The position numbers and the translations under genes were made by a program. A stretch of 12,681 nt of DNA from GCA-002282575 sp964606405 (GTDB taxonomy: Bacteria > Pseudomonadota > Gammaproteobacteria > Thiomicrospirales > Thiomicrospiraceae), in assembly GCA_964606405.1 (NCBI GenBank), contig CAZSGH010000063.1, forward strand, positions 1 through 12,681. Reading direction: 5' to 3'. Numbering within the stretch: the first letter of the stretch is position 1; each line of letters opens with the position of its first letter. Of this stretch, positions 5,564 through 12,655 are shown piece after piece. Under the pieces are notes generated by a model. The model saw nothing but the letters and a program-made list of their open reading frames with translations. It ran no database searches and was not told where the DNA came from.

Positions 5564-8431
5564 ATGATTAACGTCACCGCCTTACACTCAGCCGCTGGTG
5601 CGGCTGAGTACCTAACCCAAGATAATTACTATCTCGAATCTGGACAAGCCTCATCTGCTTATGTCTGTAAAGGCAGTGATTCTCTTGGGTTAAGTGGGAA
5701 AACTATCAATAACGAGCAACTCACCGCGCTATTAAACGGCAAATTACCCAATGGCGATCAAGTCGGACGTGAAGGCGAACACCGTCCTGGCTGGGATGTC
5801 ACCTTTTCGGCACCTAAATCGGTTTCTGTACAAGGCTTGGTCGGAAAAGATGATCGTATTTCAGATGCACATGACGATGCCGTTAAAACAGCACTCGATC
5901 ATTATGAAGCACACTTAGTTACTCGCATTCGCACTAACGGAGAAGTGCATAAAGAAATCACGGGTTCAATGGTAGCTGCAACCTTTCGTCATGACACAAG
6001 CCGTGAACTAGATCCGCAGCTGCATACCCATGCCTTAGTACTCAATGTCACCCAAAGTGCCGATGGTCAATGGCGTTCAGTATCCAGTGAATCCCTCTAT
6101 AAATTACAGCGCGAACTTGATGGTATTTATAAAACCGAACTAGAAGCTAAGCTCAATCAACTGGGTTATGCGACCACGCGCGATGAAAAGGGAAACTTTG
6201 AAATCACCGCAGTACCTGAAAAAGTCAGAGATGCTTTTTCTAACCGCAGCGCCCAAGTAGAAGCAGAACTGTCAAAACAGGGATTAACACGTGAATCATC
6301 GACCGCCGAACAACGCGACACTGCCACCTTAAAAACCCGTAAAGCGAAACCAACGCACCAAGACAGGCAAGCATTACACGAAAAATGGCAATCGCAAGCC
6401 AAAGCACTGGGCTGGACACCACAGATACCCAGCACAGAACAAATCAAGCAAGCTACATCAAATCCACAACAGATGACAGATCGTATCAGTCATACCATTG
6501 CCGTCTTAACGGAAAAAGATGCGGTTATTTCTGAGCACAGCATTTACCGTCAACTCAATTGCGACCAGCAACAGCCCGCTATCAGTAAAGAACAACTGAA
6601 TGCCACCATGAACACTATGCGCGATAACGGTGACATTGAATCACGACAACTCAGCAGCTATGACCGCCATACCAAAACGATCATGACGAAACCTGCTATC
6701 ACCACCCGCGAAGCAAAACAAACCGAAAAGAAAATGCTCACCACCGCCATGGCAATGAATACCCCATCAAAGCCAACATGGATCGGTAAAGTCAGCACCA
6801 AGTTGGAAACCTTAGCAGTCAATAGCGGCTATTTTAAGGGACATGCCATTACGTCAGAAAAATCAGCCGCGCGAGCCGTTGATGTCAAAATCGCAATTGA
6901 TGCCAGCAATGGAAAACATTGGACGAAGGAACAGCGCACCGCTGTTGTCGGAATCCTATCGCATCAAGGCAAGCTCACCCAAGTGCAAGGTTATGCGGGA
7001 ACAGCAAAAACATCATCGGTATTAAAATCGGTGCGCGATATCGCCAAACAACAAGGCTATACGGTGATTGCTGTTGCACCCAGTCATTCGGCAGCGAGTC
7101 AATTACAACGTGACATTAAAGCCGATGCACAGCTCACCACCAGTGGTTATATGGCAGCGATTAATCAAATAAGCCAAGGAAAAGCTGATGCCAGTAATCC
7201 GACGCACCAAGCCTTACAAGATAAAAAAGTAATTGTTATTCACGACGAAGCAGGACTAGCATCGAGCCAGCAGATGCAAGCCTTTTTAGAGCATTCGCAT
7301 CAAGCGGGACATCGAGTCATTAACAGTGGAGACCGTTATCAAAAAGCCAGTATTGGGGCTGGTTCGGCTTTTGGACAACTGACTGATGCTGGAGTTAAAA
7401 CCTTTGAAATCACCACCATTTTTCGCCAAAAAGACGAATCACTAAAACAAACAGTACAACACACCCTGCCCAGCGAACCGAAAATTCAACAAGCGATGAC
7501 GCTATTGGAACGCAATGGTCAAATCACTGAGCTGAAAGAGCGCAATGACCGTATTCAAACCATTGCAACCGCTTATGCCAGCCTAAGCAAAGAGAAACAA
7601 AGCAAAACATTGGTGCTCGATCCCACAAGGCAATGCGTGAAAGACCTTAATAATGCCATACGCCACCAACTACAACAATCGGGACAATTACCAAGCCAAG
7701 AGACCACTATCAAAACCCTAGTCGCACGTGATGTCAGTAAAACCGAATTAAAAAAAGGCGCTGTCGGCAGCGTGTATAAAATTGGGGATATAGTGACCAT
7801 TAACAGCAGCGCATTAAAACAATCGAACCAACTCAACAAAGGCGATCAAGCCATAGTGACCAAATTGCACACGAAAAGCAATGAGCTGACGCTCAACCAT
7901 AATGGCAAACAAGTAACGATTGATGCCAGTGATCTCGCCAAAACCTATCCGACTATTAGCGATACCGAAACCAGACAATTCAGCATCGGCGATCAGGTAC
8001 GCTTCAATGCTACCGACTTAAAAGCAGGTTATGTCACCAACCAGTCTGCCACTGTTACCCATATCGACAGTAACAGCGTTACCATAACCAATGCCAATAA
8101 CGGCAAAACTATGACATTGGACAGCAGCAAGCCACTCAATATCGATCACGACTATGCCAAAACGACCTTTTCAAGCCAAGGATTAACCGCTAACAATGTC
8201 ATTTACCACGCGCAATCGACCAGCACCAATCTGATGAACCAGCGAGATTTTTATGTCGCCACCAGTCGCGCGACAGATAGCATTAGTATCGTCACCGACA
8301 ACAAACGCGAATTAACCAACTTGGTTAAACAATCATCGGGTGAAAAACAGACTGCGCTAGAAGACAGTAAAAACACCAGCCAGCCTGAAACAACAAAAGA
8401 CAGCGACAAGGCTCAGGGGATAGAGAGATAG
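5564..8431 (+). CDS. traI: MobF conjugative relaxase-helicase (TraI/TrwC family)
   Basis: A 955-residue protein, about the size of R388 TrwC (966). The N-terminal relaxase domain has catalytic tyrosine Y16 and a second pair Y22/Y23 (EYLTQDNYYLES), and a metal-binding histidine triad H143, H154, H156 with the family spacing (FRHDTSRELDPQLHTHAL). It would nick one strand at oriT, stay covalently bound, and reseal after transfer. The C-terminal half is a RecD-like 5'-3' helicase: P-loop GYAGTAKT at 476-483, Walker B VIVIHDEAGLAS with D561/E562, an SGDRYQKASIGAG motif, and a late TFSSQGLTANNVIYHAQ, then YVATSRATDSISIV motif. The P-loop has alanine (A481) where glycycine is usual; the lysine and threonine are kept. 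The long F TraI C-terminal extension is absent. The start is 3 bases after the traD stop with only a weak ribosome-binding site, suggesting coupled translation. Confidence 0.95.
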   Translation: MINVTALHSAAGAAEYLTQDNYYLESGQASSAYVCKGSDSLGLSGKTINNEQLTALLNGKLPNGDQVGREGEHRPGWDVTFSAPKSVSVQGLVGKDDRISDAHDDAVKTALDHYEAHLVTRIRTNGEVHKEITGSMVAATFRHDTSRELDPQLHTHALVLNVTQSADGQWRSVSSESLYKLQRELDGIYKTELEAKLNQLGYATTRDEKGNFEITAVPEKVRDAFSNRSAQVEAELSKQGLTRESSTAEQRDTATLKTRKAKPTHQDRQALHEKWQSQAKALGWTPQIPSTEQIKQATSNPQQMTDRISHTIAVLTEKDAVISEHSIYRQLNCDQQQPAISKEQLNATMNTMRDNGDIESRQLSSYDRHTKTIMTKPAITTREAKQTEKKMLTTAMAMNTPSKPTWIGKVSTKLETLAVNSGYFKGHAITSEKSAARAVDVKIAIDASNGKHWTKEQRTAVVGILSHQGKLTQVQGYAGTAKTSSVLKSVRDIAKQQGYTVIAVAPSHSAASQLQRDIKADAQLTTSGYMAAINQISQGKADASNPTHQALQDKKVIVIHDEAGLASSQQMQAFLEHSHQAGHRVINSGDRYQKASIGAGSAFGQLTDAGVKTFEITTIFRQKDESLKQTVQHTLPSEPKIQQAMTLLERNGQITELKERNDRIQTIATAYASLSKEKQSKTLVLDPTRQCVKDLNNAIRHQLQQSGQLPSQETTIKTLVARDVSKTELKKGAVGSVYKIGDIVTINSSALKQSNQLNKGDQAIVTKLHTKSNELTLNHNGKQVTIDASDLAKTYPTISDTETRQFSIGDQVRFNATDLKAGYVTNQSATVTHIDSNSVTITNANNGKTMTLDSSKPLNIDHDYAKTTFSSQGLTANNVIYHAQSTSTNLMNQRDFYVATSRATDSISIVTDNKRELTNLVKQSSGEKQTALEDSKNTSQPETTKDSDKAQGIER

Positions 8432-8436
8432 CCACC

Positions 8437-8463
8437 GCTCACCAGTGCTGCGCACACGTGAGC
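8437..8463. repeat. Hairpin A behind the relaxase gene
   Basis: GCTCAC pairs with GTGAGC (outer 6 bp) and GTGC pairs with GCAC around the loop TGC, with a symmetrical internal loop CA opposite AC. It begins 6 bases after the relaxase stop, between convergent genes. It may end transcription or protect RNA ends, but no T run follows, so it is not a standard intrinsic terminator. Confidence 0.75.
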
Positions 8464-8476
8464 TATGCTTAGGGGA

Positions 8477-8504
8477 TTGCCCAGTCCCTTGCGGGACACG
8501 GCAA
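8477..8504. repeat. Hairpin B, same architecture as hairpin A
   Basis: TTGCC pairs with GGCAA and GTCCC pairs with GGGAC around the loop TTGC, again with the internal loop CA opposite AC. Further out, AGGGG (8471-8475) can pair with CCCCT (8521-8525). It lies 14 bases after hairpin A, in the gap between the relaxase and AlpA-like genes. Neither strand shows a T run next to the stem. Confidence 0.75.
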
Positions 8505-8523
8505 CGAACTAACAACCAACCCC

Positions 8524-8727
8524 CTACTTTATTTTCTTTTTCTCGATGTTAGCGACGGGACGACTATTAATCCAGTTATCAATGTCGCTTTCTCGCCAAC
8601 CGATTCTACCTTCTGATAACTGAAGAGCCTTAGGAAACTTACCCTTTTCACGCAGATCATTTATAGTAGAACGTGACAATCCAGTTCTACTGACGACAAT
8701 CTTGAATGTTAATGTTTTTTCAGGCAT
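8524..8727 (-). CDS. AlpA-family transcriptional regulator
   Basis: A 67-residue protein with the compact winged-helix form of phage AlpA regulators: VVSRTGLSRSTINDLREKGK is the DNA-reading helix-turn-helix, followed by FPKALQLSEGRIGWRESDID, the wing plus the characteristic GWRESDI, then NWINSRPV. A lysine-rich tail ends it. Relatives control integrase or excision genes in prophages and islands. The start ATG at 8725-8727 has AGGTGAG a few bases upstream and lies 19 bases inside the end of the preceding 83-residue gene, so they are probably co-translated. It is the last gene of the minus-strand operon and converges on the relaxase gene. Its target promoter is unknown. Confidence 0.88.
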   Translation of the reverse strand: MPEKTLTFKIVVSRTGLSRSTINDLREKGKFPKALQLSEGRIGWRESDIDNWINSRPVANIEKKKIK

Positions 8728-8960
8728 ATGCTCACCTCAGTCGCTCTTTGTTTTGTAAGTGCAATAAACTCTGTCTTAAACCTGACGATGATGCCGCGTA
8801 TGTGGTCATCAACAAGATGGTCGTTATCCAGTCCAGTTACTTTTAGCTGATTGCTGCCAATAACCTCAAACCTATAACTATGGCGTAGCAGGTCATAAAT
8901 ATTCACTATCTCGCGCTTACTCATACTGCTTGCAATTTGGTCAATTGTCGATTTAGTCAT
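8709..8960 (-). CDS. Hypothetical protein, 83 residues
   Basis: Starts MTKSTIDQIASSMSKREIVN and continues with YDLLRHSYRFEVIGSNQLKV, DDHIRGIIVRFKTEF and KQRATEVSICLKKH. It is a small, charged, soluble-looking protein with no recognised domain. The start at 8958-8960 has a strong ribosome-binding site (GAGGAGG, 9 bases upstream) and follows the DUF3987 gene stop by one base, so it is chosen over an ATG at 9008 that would sit inside the upstream gene. It overlaps the AlpA-like gene at its 3' end. Being locked between a replication-type gene and a regulator suggests a role in the same module, but no function can be given. Confidence 0.75.
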   Translation of the reverse strand: MTKSTIDQIASSMSKREIVNIYDLLRHSYRFEVIGSNQLKVTGLDNDHLVDDHIRGIIVRFKTEFIALTKQRATEVSICLKKH

Positions 8961-8961
8961 C

Positions 8962-10653
8962 TTAAAAAACCTCCTCAGCAACAGCGTTTGCGCTGACGGG
9001 ATAATCAATATCAGAAGTTATATGGGTTGCGACTCTTGCGACTTCTGCGACACAGTCATCAAACGGCCTGACTTCGTACACGTTTTGGCGGATTACACCA
9101 TCTAACATCATTACGCCAATTTTACGGCATAGCCCGTGCTCTTCTAGCGTCAAGGTCGCAGCCTCTAAAGAAGTCTTTGTCCTGAGTCGGTTATGCCCTA
9201 AGCGCAGAACATGGCGACCATAAAAATAGGGTGCGTGCGGATTTCTATCACTGAGCACCCATTGCTGTAACAGCTCTGCTAGTTGGATGGTTTCGGGTAT
9301 CGCAGCCACGCTGTAAATGCGCAGCCATTCATCAAGATACCAACTGGCTAGGGTGATAGCGTTGGTCATGATGGTTTCATCAATCATAACGCCGTCGTTG
9401 CCAGCATTTGCACCATGTTGCACCACAGTTATTACGCCTGCAATGCGTGCGGTGTGTTCTACAATCTTGTTGGCAGTACCTTTGATTGCAAAATAGTCGC
9501 CATCGCTTTTTAATTGACGTTCAATGTCATCATGAAATTGGATAAGCATTGCGCGTGCATGATGATTTAGTTCCAGCGTCGGTGGTGTAAGTTCCTGTTC
9601 GTTACGCTCGCTTGTTGGCTTTGGCGACTCTAAAATATCACTCATAACCGCAAAGTAGCGTTTTAATGCTCGGCTGCTCATTGGGTCTCGGTCAACAAAC
9701 AGGCGTTCGCCAGCAGTGGTATCGGGGAAAGCAATCAAACATCGGGGCAGAAAGCCTTGCTCGTTGGCTATGCCATCGCTAAATAATGCGCGTGCAACAA
9801 TGCCTTGCATCATGAGGTGCAAGCTCATGCGTCGGTCATAAAGGACACTTACACCGTCGCCTCCGCGTACCCTGTCAAAAGAGTCTCCTGACCATAACTT
9901 ACTTATTCGGGCAAGTGTTGCTAATTTATTAGTATCTTGCATAGCGAAGCCACTGGTAAATAAGCCGCCTTCGTCGGTAAACACGCCTATGCTAGGTTGT
10001 CCTCCTGCGAGTTGTCGAAAGATGCCTTCTGCTGTTGGATCACTACATAAAATCACTGGTTCAATCGGTGGTGCTGGTGGTTGCCCTAGTGATTCCAGTT
10101 CGTCACGAATATCATCCATGCTTTTTTTCTTTTTGCCGCCCGTAGCCTTAGCTGCGCGAGATGCAGCATCATAAGCTTGCCGCTCGATTTCGTAACTCAT
10201 CTTGTCGGTGTTGCATTGCTCAGATAGTTTTTTCTGATAGGCACGCACTGGTGCAAGCACATAACTATCAATCGCAGATTTGCGCTCACCACTATCACCA
10301 ACCGTGATTGCAAACAGGCTTACGGGAACGCTAGTGCCATGCAAGAGGCGCACGTTGGCGTATGGTTGCGCAATCAAGCCAGCGGCTGCTAATAAGCTGT
10401 TAGCAATCAGTGGCACTGGTGCTTGTACTGTCTGTGTTAATTCTTGCAAAGCATCTCCTAAAACATCGCCCAATTCTGCTATGGGGTAGGGTTTGCCAGC
10501 GGTCGCACGCTTGAATAATGGTAATGGTTCGCTATCCCATGTCGCAGAAGTCGCAGAAGTCGCAAGGGGGTCAAACATAGAATCATAAAAAGCATTGCTC
10601 TCTAGTGTCGCAACTTTCGCAACTTCTATAGCGGTATCGTTATCAATCTGCAT
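8962..10653 (-). CDS. DUF3987 family protein (putative element replication P-loop protein)
   Basis: A 563-residue protein of the DUF3987 family found in phages, satellites and genomic islands beside primases. Residues 118-126 (VGDSGERKS) form the family's variant P-loop, with R124 where a glycine is usual and K125/S126 kept. IGVFTDEGG (222-230, D227/E228) is the Walker B counterpart. A lysine-rich hydrophilic insertion (about 160-195, TGGKKKKSMDD) separates them. The family is thought to act as a replication helicase or primase-helicase partner; this is family-level knowledge, not proven here. The start at 10651-10653 has TAAGGAGGT, a full anti-Shine-Dalgarno match, 9 bases upstream, and overlaps the primase gene by 11 bases. 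Short VAx and ATS repeats near both ends are encoded by 9-bp DNA repeats in opposite orientations (9027-9053, 10541-10567, 10608-10625), suggesting selection at DNA level. Confidence 0.85.
   Translation of the reverse strand: MQIDNDTAIEVAKVATLESNAFYDSMFDPLATSATSATWDSEPLPLFKRATAGKPYPIAELGDVLGDALQELTQTVQAPVPLIANSLLAAAGLIAQPYANVRLLHGTSVPVSLFAITVGDSGERKSAIDSYVLAPVRAYQKKLSEQCNTDKMSYEIERQAYDAASRAAKATGGKKKKSMDDIRDELESLGQPPAPPIEPVILCSDPTAEGIFRQLAGGQPSIGVFTDEGGLFTSGFAMQDTNKLATLARISKLWSGDSFDRVRGGDGVSVLYDRRMSLHLMMQGIVARALFSDGIANEQGFLPRCLIAFPDTTAGERLFVDRDPMSSRALKRYFAVMSDILESPKPTSERNEQELTPPTLELNHHARAMLIQFHDDIERQLKSDGDYFAIKGTANKIVEHTARIAGVITVVQHGANAGNDGVMIDETIMTNAITLASWYLDEWLRIYSVAAIPETIQLAELLQQWVLSDRNPHAPYFYGRHVLRLGHNRLRTKTSLEAATLTLEEHGLCRKIGVMMLDGVIRQNVYEVRPFDDCVAEVARVATHITSDIDYPVSANAVAEEVF
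9027..9053. repeat. Three 9-bp iteron-like repeats, TTGCGACTY type
   Basis: Plus-strand units TTGCGACTC (9027-9035), TTGCGACTT (9036-9044) and CTGCGACAC (9045-9053) lie in tandem in the 3' end of the DUF3987 gene, where the minus strand reads VAEVARVAT. The 17-mer CTTGCGACTTCTGCGAC (9035-9051) recurs inverted at the gene's 5' end. Confidence 0.8.
10541..10567. repeat. Three 9-bp iteron-like repeats, inverted copy
   Basis: Plus-strand units GTCGCAGAA (10541-10549), GTCGCAGAA (10550-10558) and GTCGCAAGG (10559-10567) lie in tandem near the 5' end of the DUF3987 gene, where the minus strand reads LATSATSAT. The cluster is the reverse complement of the motif at 9027-9053. Confidence 0.8.
10608..10625. 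repeat. Two 9-bp repeats TCGCAACTT
   Basis: Exact tandem units TCGCAACTT at 10608-10616 and 10617-10625 lie at the start of the DUF3987 gene (minus strand reads EVAKVAT). They belong to the same TCGCA/TGCGA motif family and have the same orientation as the 10541-10567 cluster. Confidence 0.75.
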
Positions 10654-11521
10654 AACGTGCTACCTCCTTAATATTGAGCTGGTCAATTGCCCATCTGTCC
10701 TGCCAGTCCGACACCTTGCCAAACTTTGCCCGCTCGTCATCGGTAAATGTTGGCATGGTTACACTTGCCCCGATTGCTTTCGCCGCTTGTGTTGCTGCGA
10801 TCTGTCCAGCACCGCTCACATCGTTATCCGCTGCAATGATGATTTGTTCGAATGGGTGACGCTTGCGCAGAGCCTTTGCTACATTGATCAAGTTGCCAGA
10901 ATTGAACGCACAAACATGCCAGCCGTCTATATGCCATTGTTGCGCTAGACTTTGGCTGGTTGCCCATCCTTCTGCTATTACAATCTGTTCGTCTGCCTTG
11001 TACCTACGTGATACAAAATAGCCGCCAGCCATCTTGCAGCCTGTTAGGAATCGTTTTGATCCGTTGGATTCGATTAATTGTAAGCTTTTGGTTTTGTTGT
11101 CGATAATCGAGTAAACTGGCACAACAAGCGAGCCGTTGTATTGACGCAACCCATATGGCTTAAGTTGTTTCTTATGCAAATACAGGTGATAGTTATCGAC
11201 AGCAATACATGAATTGAACCAACAACGCCGCGCTCTAAGCGCGCCTTCTTCCCATTGCTTGACTTGTTCGCGGTGGGCTTGGGCTTGTGCTACTTTGGCT
11301 TCTTTATGCCTGCGTGCGAGTTCGGTTTTGTCCGTTGGTTTTTCTGCAAACCATTCGCCTTTTTCGCCTGTTGCCCAATTGCCAAAAACTGCAACGTTGA
11401 ATGATAAAATTTTTAACCAATAGGCACCGTCGCGATAAAATTTGCCTATAGCGGGTTCTGTTGGTATTTTGCGTGGAGATATTCCAAACGATATTAGAGT
11501 ATCTGAAAGACTAGGATTCAT
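10643..11521 (-). CDS. Toprim-domain primase-like protein
   Basis: A 292-residue protein related to the Toprim primases of P4-like satellites and plasmids. The N-terminal part (FYRDGAYWLK, then FGNWATGEKGEWF, residues 28-58) is the block that often precedes Toprim in these proteins; a charged helical linker follows (64-97, rich in A, E, Q, R and K). The Toprim core runs from about 178 to 250: QIVIAEGWATSQSLAQ gives the catalytic glutamate E184, and QIIIAADNDVSGAGQ gives the metal-binding D232/D234. The zinc-binding N terminus and a fused helicase of P4 alpha are absent; the next gene, DUF3987, may supply an ATPase function. It would make RNA primers for the element's replication or for transferred single strands. 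The start at 11519-11521 has GGAGGG 6 bases upstream and overlaps the preceding stop as ATGA; its end overlaps DUF3987 by 11 bases. Confidence 0.85.
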   Translation of the reverse strand: MNPSLSDTLISFGISPRKIPTEPAIGKFYRDGAYWLKILSFNVAVFGNWATGEKGEWFAEKPTDKTELARRHKEAKVAQAQAHREQVKQWEEGALRARRCWFNSCIAVDNYHLYLHKKQLKPYGLRQYNGSLVVPVYSIIDNKTKSLQLIESNGSKRFLTGCKMAGGYFVSRRYKADEQIVIAEGWATSQSLAQQWHIDGWHVCAFNSGNLINVAKALRKRHPFEQIIIAADNDVSGAGQIAATQAAKAIGASVTMPTFTDDERAKFGKVSDWQDRWAIDQLNIKEVARYAD

Positions 11522-11706
11522 ACCTTGCCCTCCGTTTTTGCTTCTTGCTCTGCAATAAATCGCTTGATCTCTTCGATTGAAATAAAACGACGAGCGCCAA
11601 TTTTGAACGAGCGCAATTGACCCTCTTTAATCAGCTTATAAATCATTGCTTGAGAAATGCCGCCTAATGATTGGCGGCTGTCGATAATTGATAGTGCTTG
11701 TGGCAT
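11518..11706 (-). CDS. AlpA/excisionase-like helix-turn-helix regulator
   Basis: A 62-residue protein, MPQALSIIDSRQSLGGISQA, then MIYKLIKEGQLRSFKIGARR, then FISIEEIKRFIAEQEAK. This is the MerR-type helix-turn-helix of excisionase and AlpA-like proteins: IYKLIKEGQLRSFKIGARRF is the recognition helix plus wing and ISIEEIKRFI the closing helix. Such proteins act as directionality factors or as activators of element genes. The start at 11704-11706 is chosen over an in-frame ATG at 11724 because GGAGG (11712-11716) lies exactly 5 bases upstream. The stop overlaps the primase start as ATGA, so the two are translationally coupled. Upstream lies a cluster of ATATCGG repeats that could be its own operator. 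It differs in sequence from the second small regulator at the other end of the operon. Confidence 0.85.
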   Translation of the reverse strand: MPQALSIIDSRQSLGGISQAMIYKLIKEGQLRSFKIGARRFISIEEIKRFIAEQEAKTEGKV

Positions 11707-11766
11707 GGTAGCCTCCGTGTTCACTGCTGTTTAAGTAAGTACGGAAGCTATTAGATGTGGTTTGAT

Positions 11767-11811
11767 ATATCGGTGAGAATATCGGGATATTGGGGTGAAT
11801 GTCCCCGATAT
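11767..11811. promoter_or_regulatory. Operator-like cluster of ATATCGG repeats
   Basis: ATATCGG occurs at 11767-11773 and 11779-11785 (12 bases start to start) and inverted as CCGATAT at 11805-11811. ATATCGGG (11779-11786) and CCCGATAT (11804-11811) form an 8-bp inverted repeat; inside it, AATATC-GG-GATATT (11778-11791) and GGGG/CCCC (11792-11795, 11803-11806) can also pair. It fills the roughly 100-base gap between the HTH/coiled-coil gene and the AlpA-like gene. It may be an operator for the operon start or a transcript end for the gene to its right. Confidence 0.5.
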
Positions 11812-11813
11812 GA

Positions 11814-12599
11814 TTATTTTTTTCTTGTTGTTGTTATGCCGTAATGTACTGTTATAAGCTCTTTAATATGCGTTGCCTCGTGGCGTGTTTTTGTTCGTTG
11901 CTTCAACCATGCAACGATGTCTTGCTGTTGTGTGCCAGTGCCATATCTACAAAATTCGCTGCTATTTGCAAATTTGTCAATAATCTCGATGATTCTGTTT
12001 AGACATTTATAGGAGTTGTGTTCTGGGGTTGCTTGCATTTGTGCTGCTTCTAGTTCGGCTATGCGCTGCTTAAATGCTTCGTTTTCAGCTCGCAACTTGT
12101 CGTATGTTGGATGGTTTTTTATGACTGATCTTATGCGATCAAGTTCATTAAATGTAATAACAAGATCATCAATCGTTATTTCTCTTTCATACATTTCGTA
12201 ATAACAATAAATAAACTTTTCATCACTGCCATTTAATCTAAGACTAATGTATGGAATATCTTTTTTTTGGGAGTGATCAATAATACAATATGCCTTAATT
12301 TTTAGCTTTTTATCTTCAAGAAGATACAACTGATCATCACTATTTAAATCAACAGTAAAAAAATATGGCACTGACGAGTTATTGTTATCTGTAATGTTTT
12401 GTTTCATTATTTTTTTTTCTATATTTTCAAATATAGCTAGATCATTGTCTAAATCAATTTTAACAATTTTTCCAAATCTCTTAGTAGGAATAGACAATAA
12501 AACATTGCCTCGCATCGCTTCTTGAACAATTGTATCCCTATCAACTCCTAAATCATTAGCAGCTTCTTCTAACTTGTAATAATGTCTTTGAAACGTCAT
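11814..12599 (-). CDS. HTH and coiled-coil protein of genomic-island type, function unknown
   Basis: A 261-residue protein. Residues 7-38 (YYKLEEAANDLGVDRDTIVQ, then EAMRGNVLLSI) resemble the N-terminal helix-turn-helix of a frequent but unnamed protein class encoded next to AlpA-type genes in proteobacterial prophages and islands. The middle (about 75-160) is mixed strand and helix with the family-like ITIDDLVITFNELDRI segment. Residues 165-189 (KLRAENEAFKQRIAELEAA) form a coiled coil. The C-terminal 60 residues (IIEIIDKFANSSEF, then DIVAWLKQRTKTRHEATHIK) look like a second helical DNA- or protein-binding domain. The start ATG at 12597-12599 has GGAGG 8 bases upstream; a GTG at 12605 would sit only 2 bases from it and is less likely. 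The gene is AT-rich, with a run of nine A on its coding strand at 12410-12418. Function is unknown; regulation of the element is a guess. Confidence 0.7.
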   Translation of the reverse strand: MTFQRHYYKLEEAANDLGVDRDTIVQEAMRGNVLLSIPTKRFGKIVKIDLDNDLAIFENIEKKIMKQNITDNNNSSVPYFFTVDLNSDDQLYLLEDKKLKIKAYCIIDHSQKKDIPYISLRLNGSDEKFIYCYYEMYEREITIDDLVITFNELDRIRSVIKNHPTYDKLRAENEAFKQRIAELEAAQMQATPEHNSYKCLNRIIEIIDKFANSSEFCRYGTGTQQQDIVAWLKQRTKTRHEATHIKELITVHYGITTTRKK

Positions 12600-12655
12600 A
12601 ACCACTACCTCCAGTGATTACCTTGTAAAAGATGCACCCCCACACGGTTAGGATT

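Noticed and set aside
8471..8525. Hairpin B as a standard intrinsic terminator
   Set aside because: No run of T follows the stem directly on either strand, so it is listed as a structured repeat instead.
9989..10948. Several plus-strand frames of 60-117 codons over the primase and DUF3987 genes
   Set aside because: They lie opposite genes with recognised motifs and strong ribosome-binding sites, and their translations look like antisense shadows.
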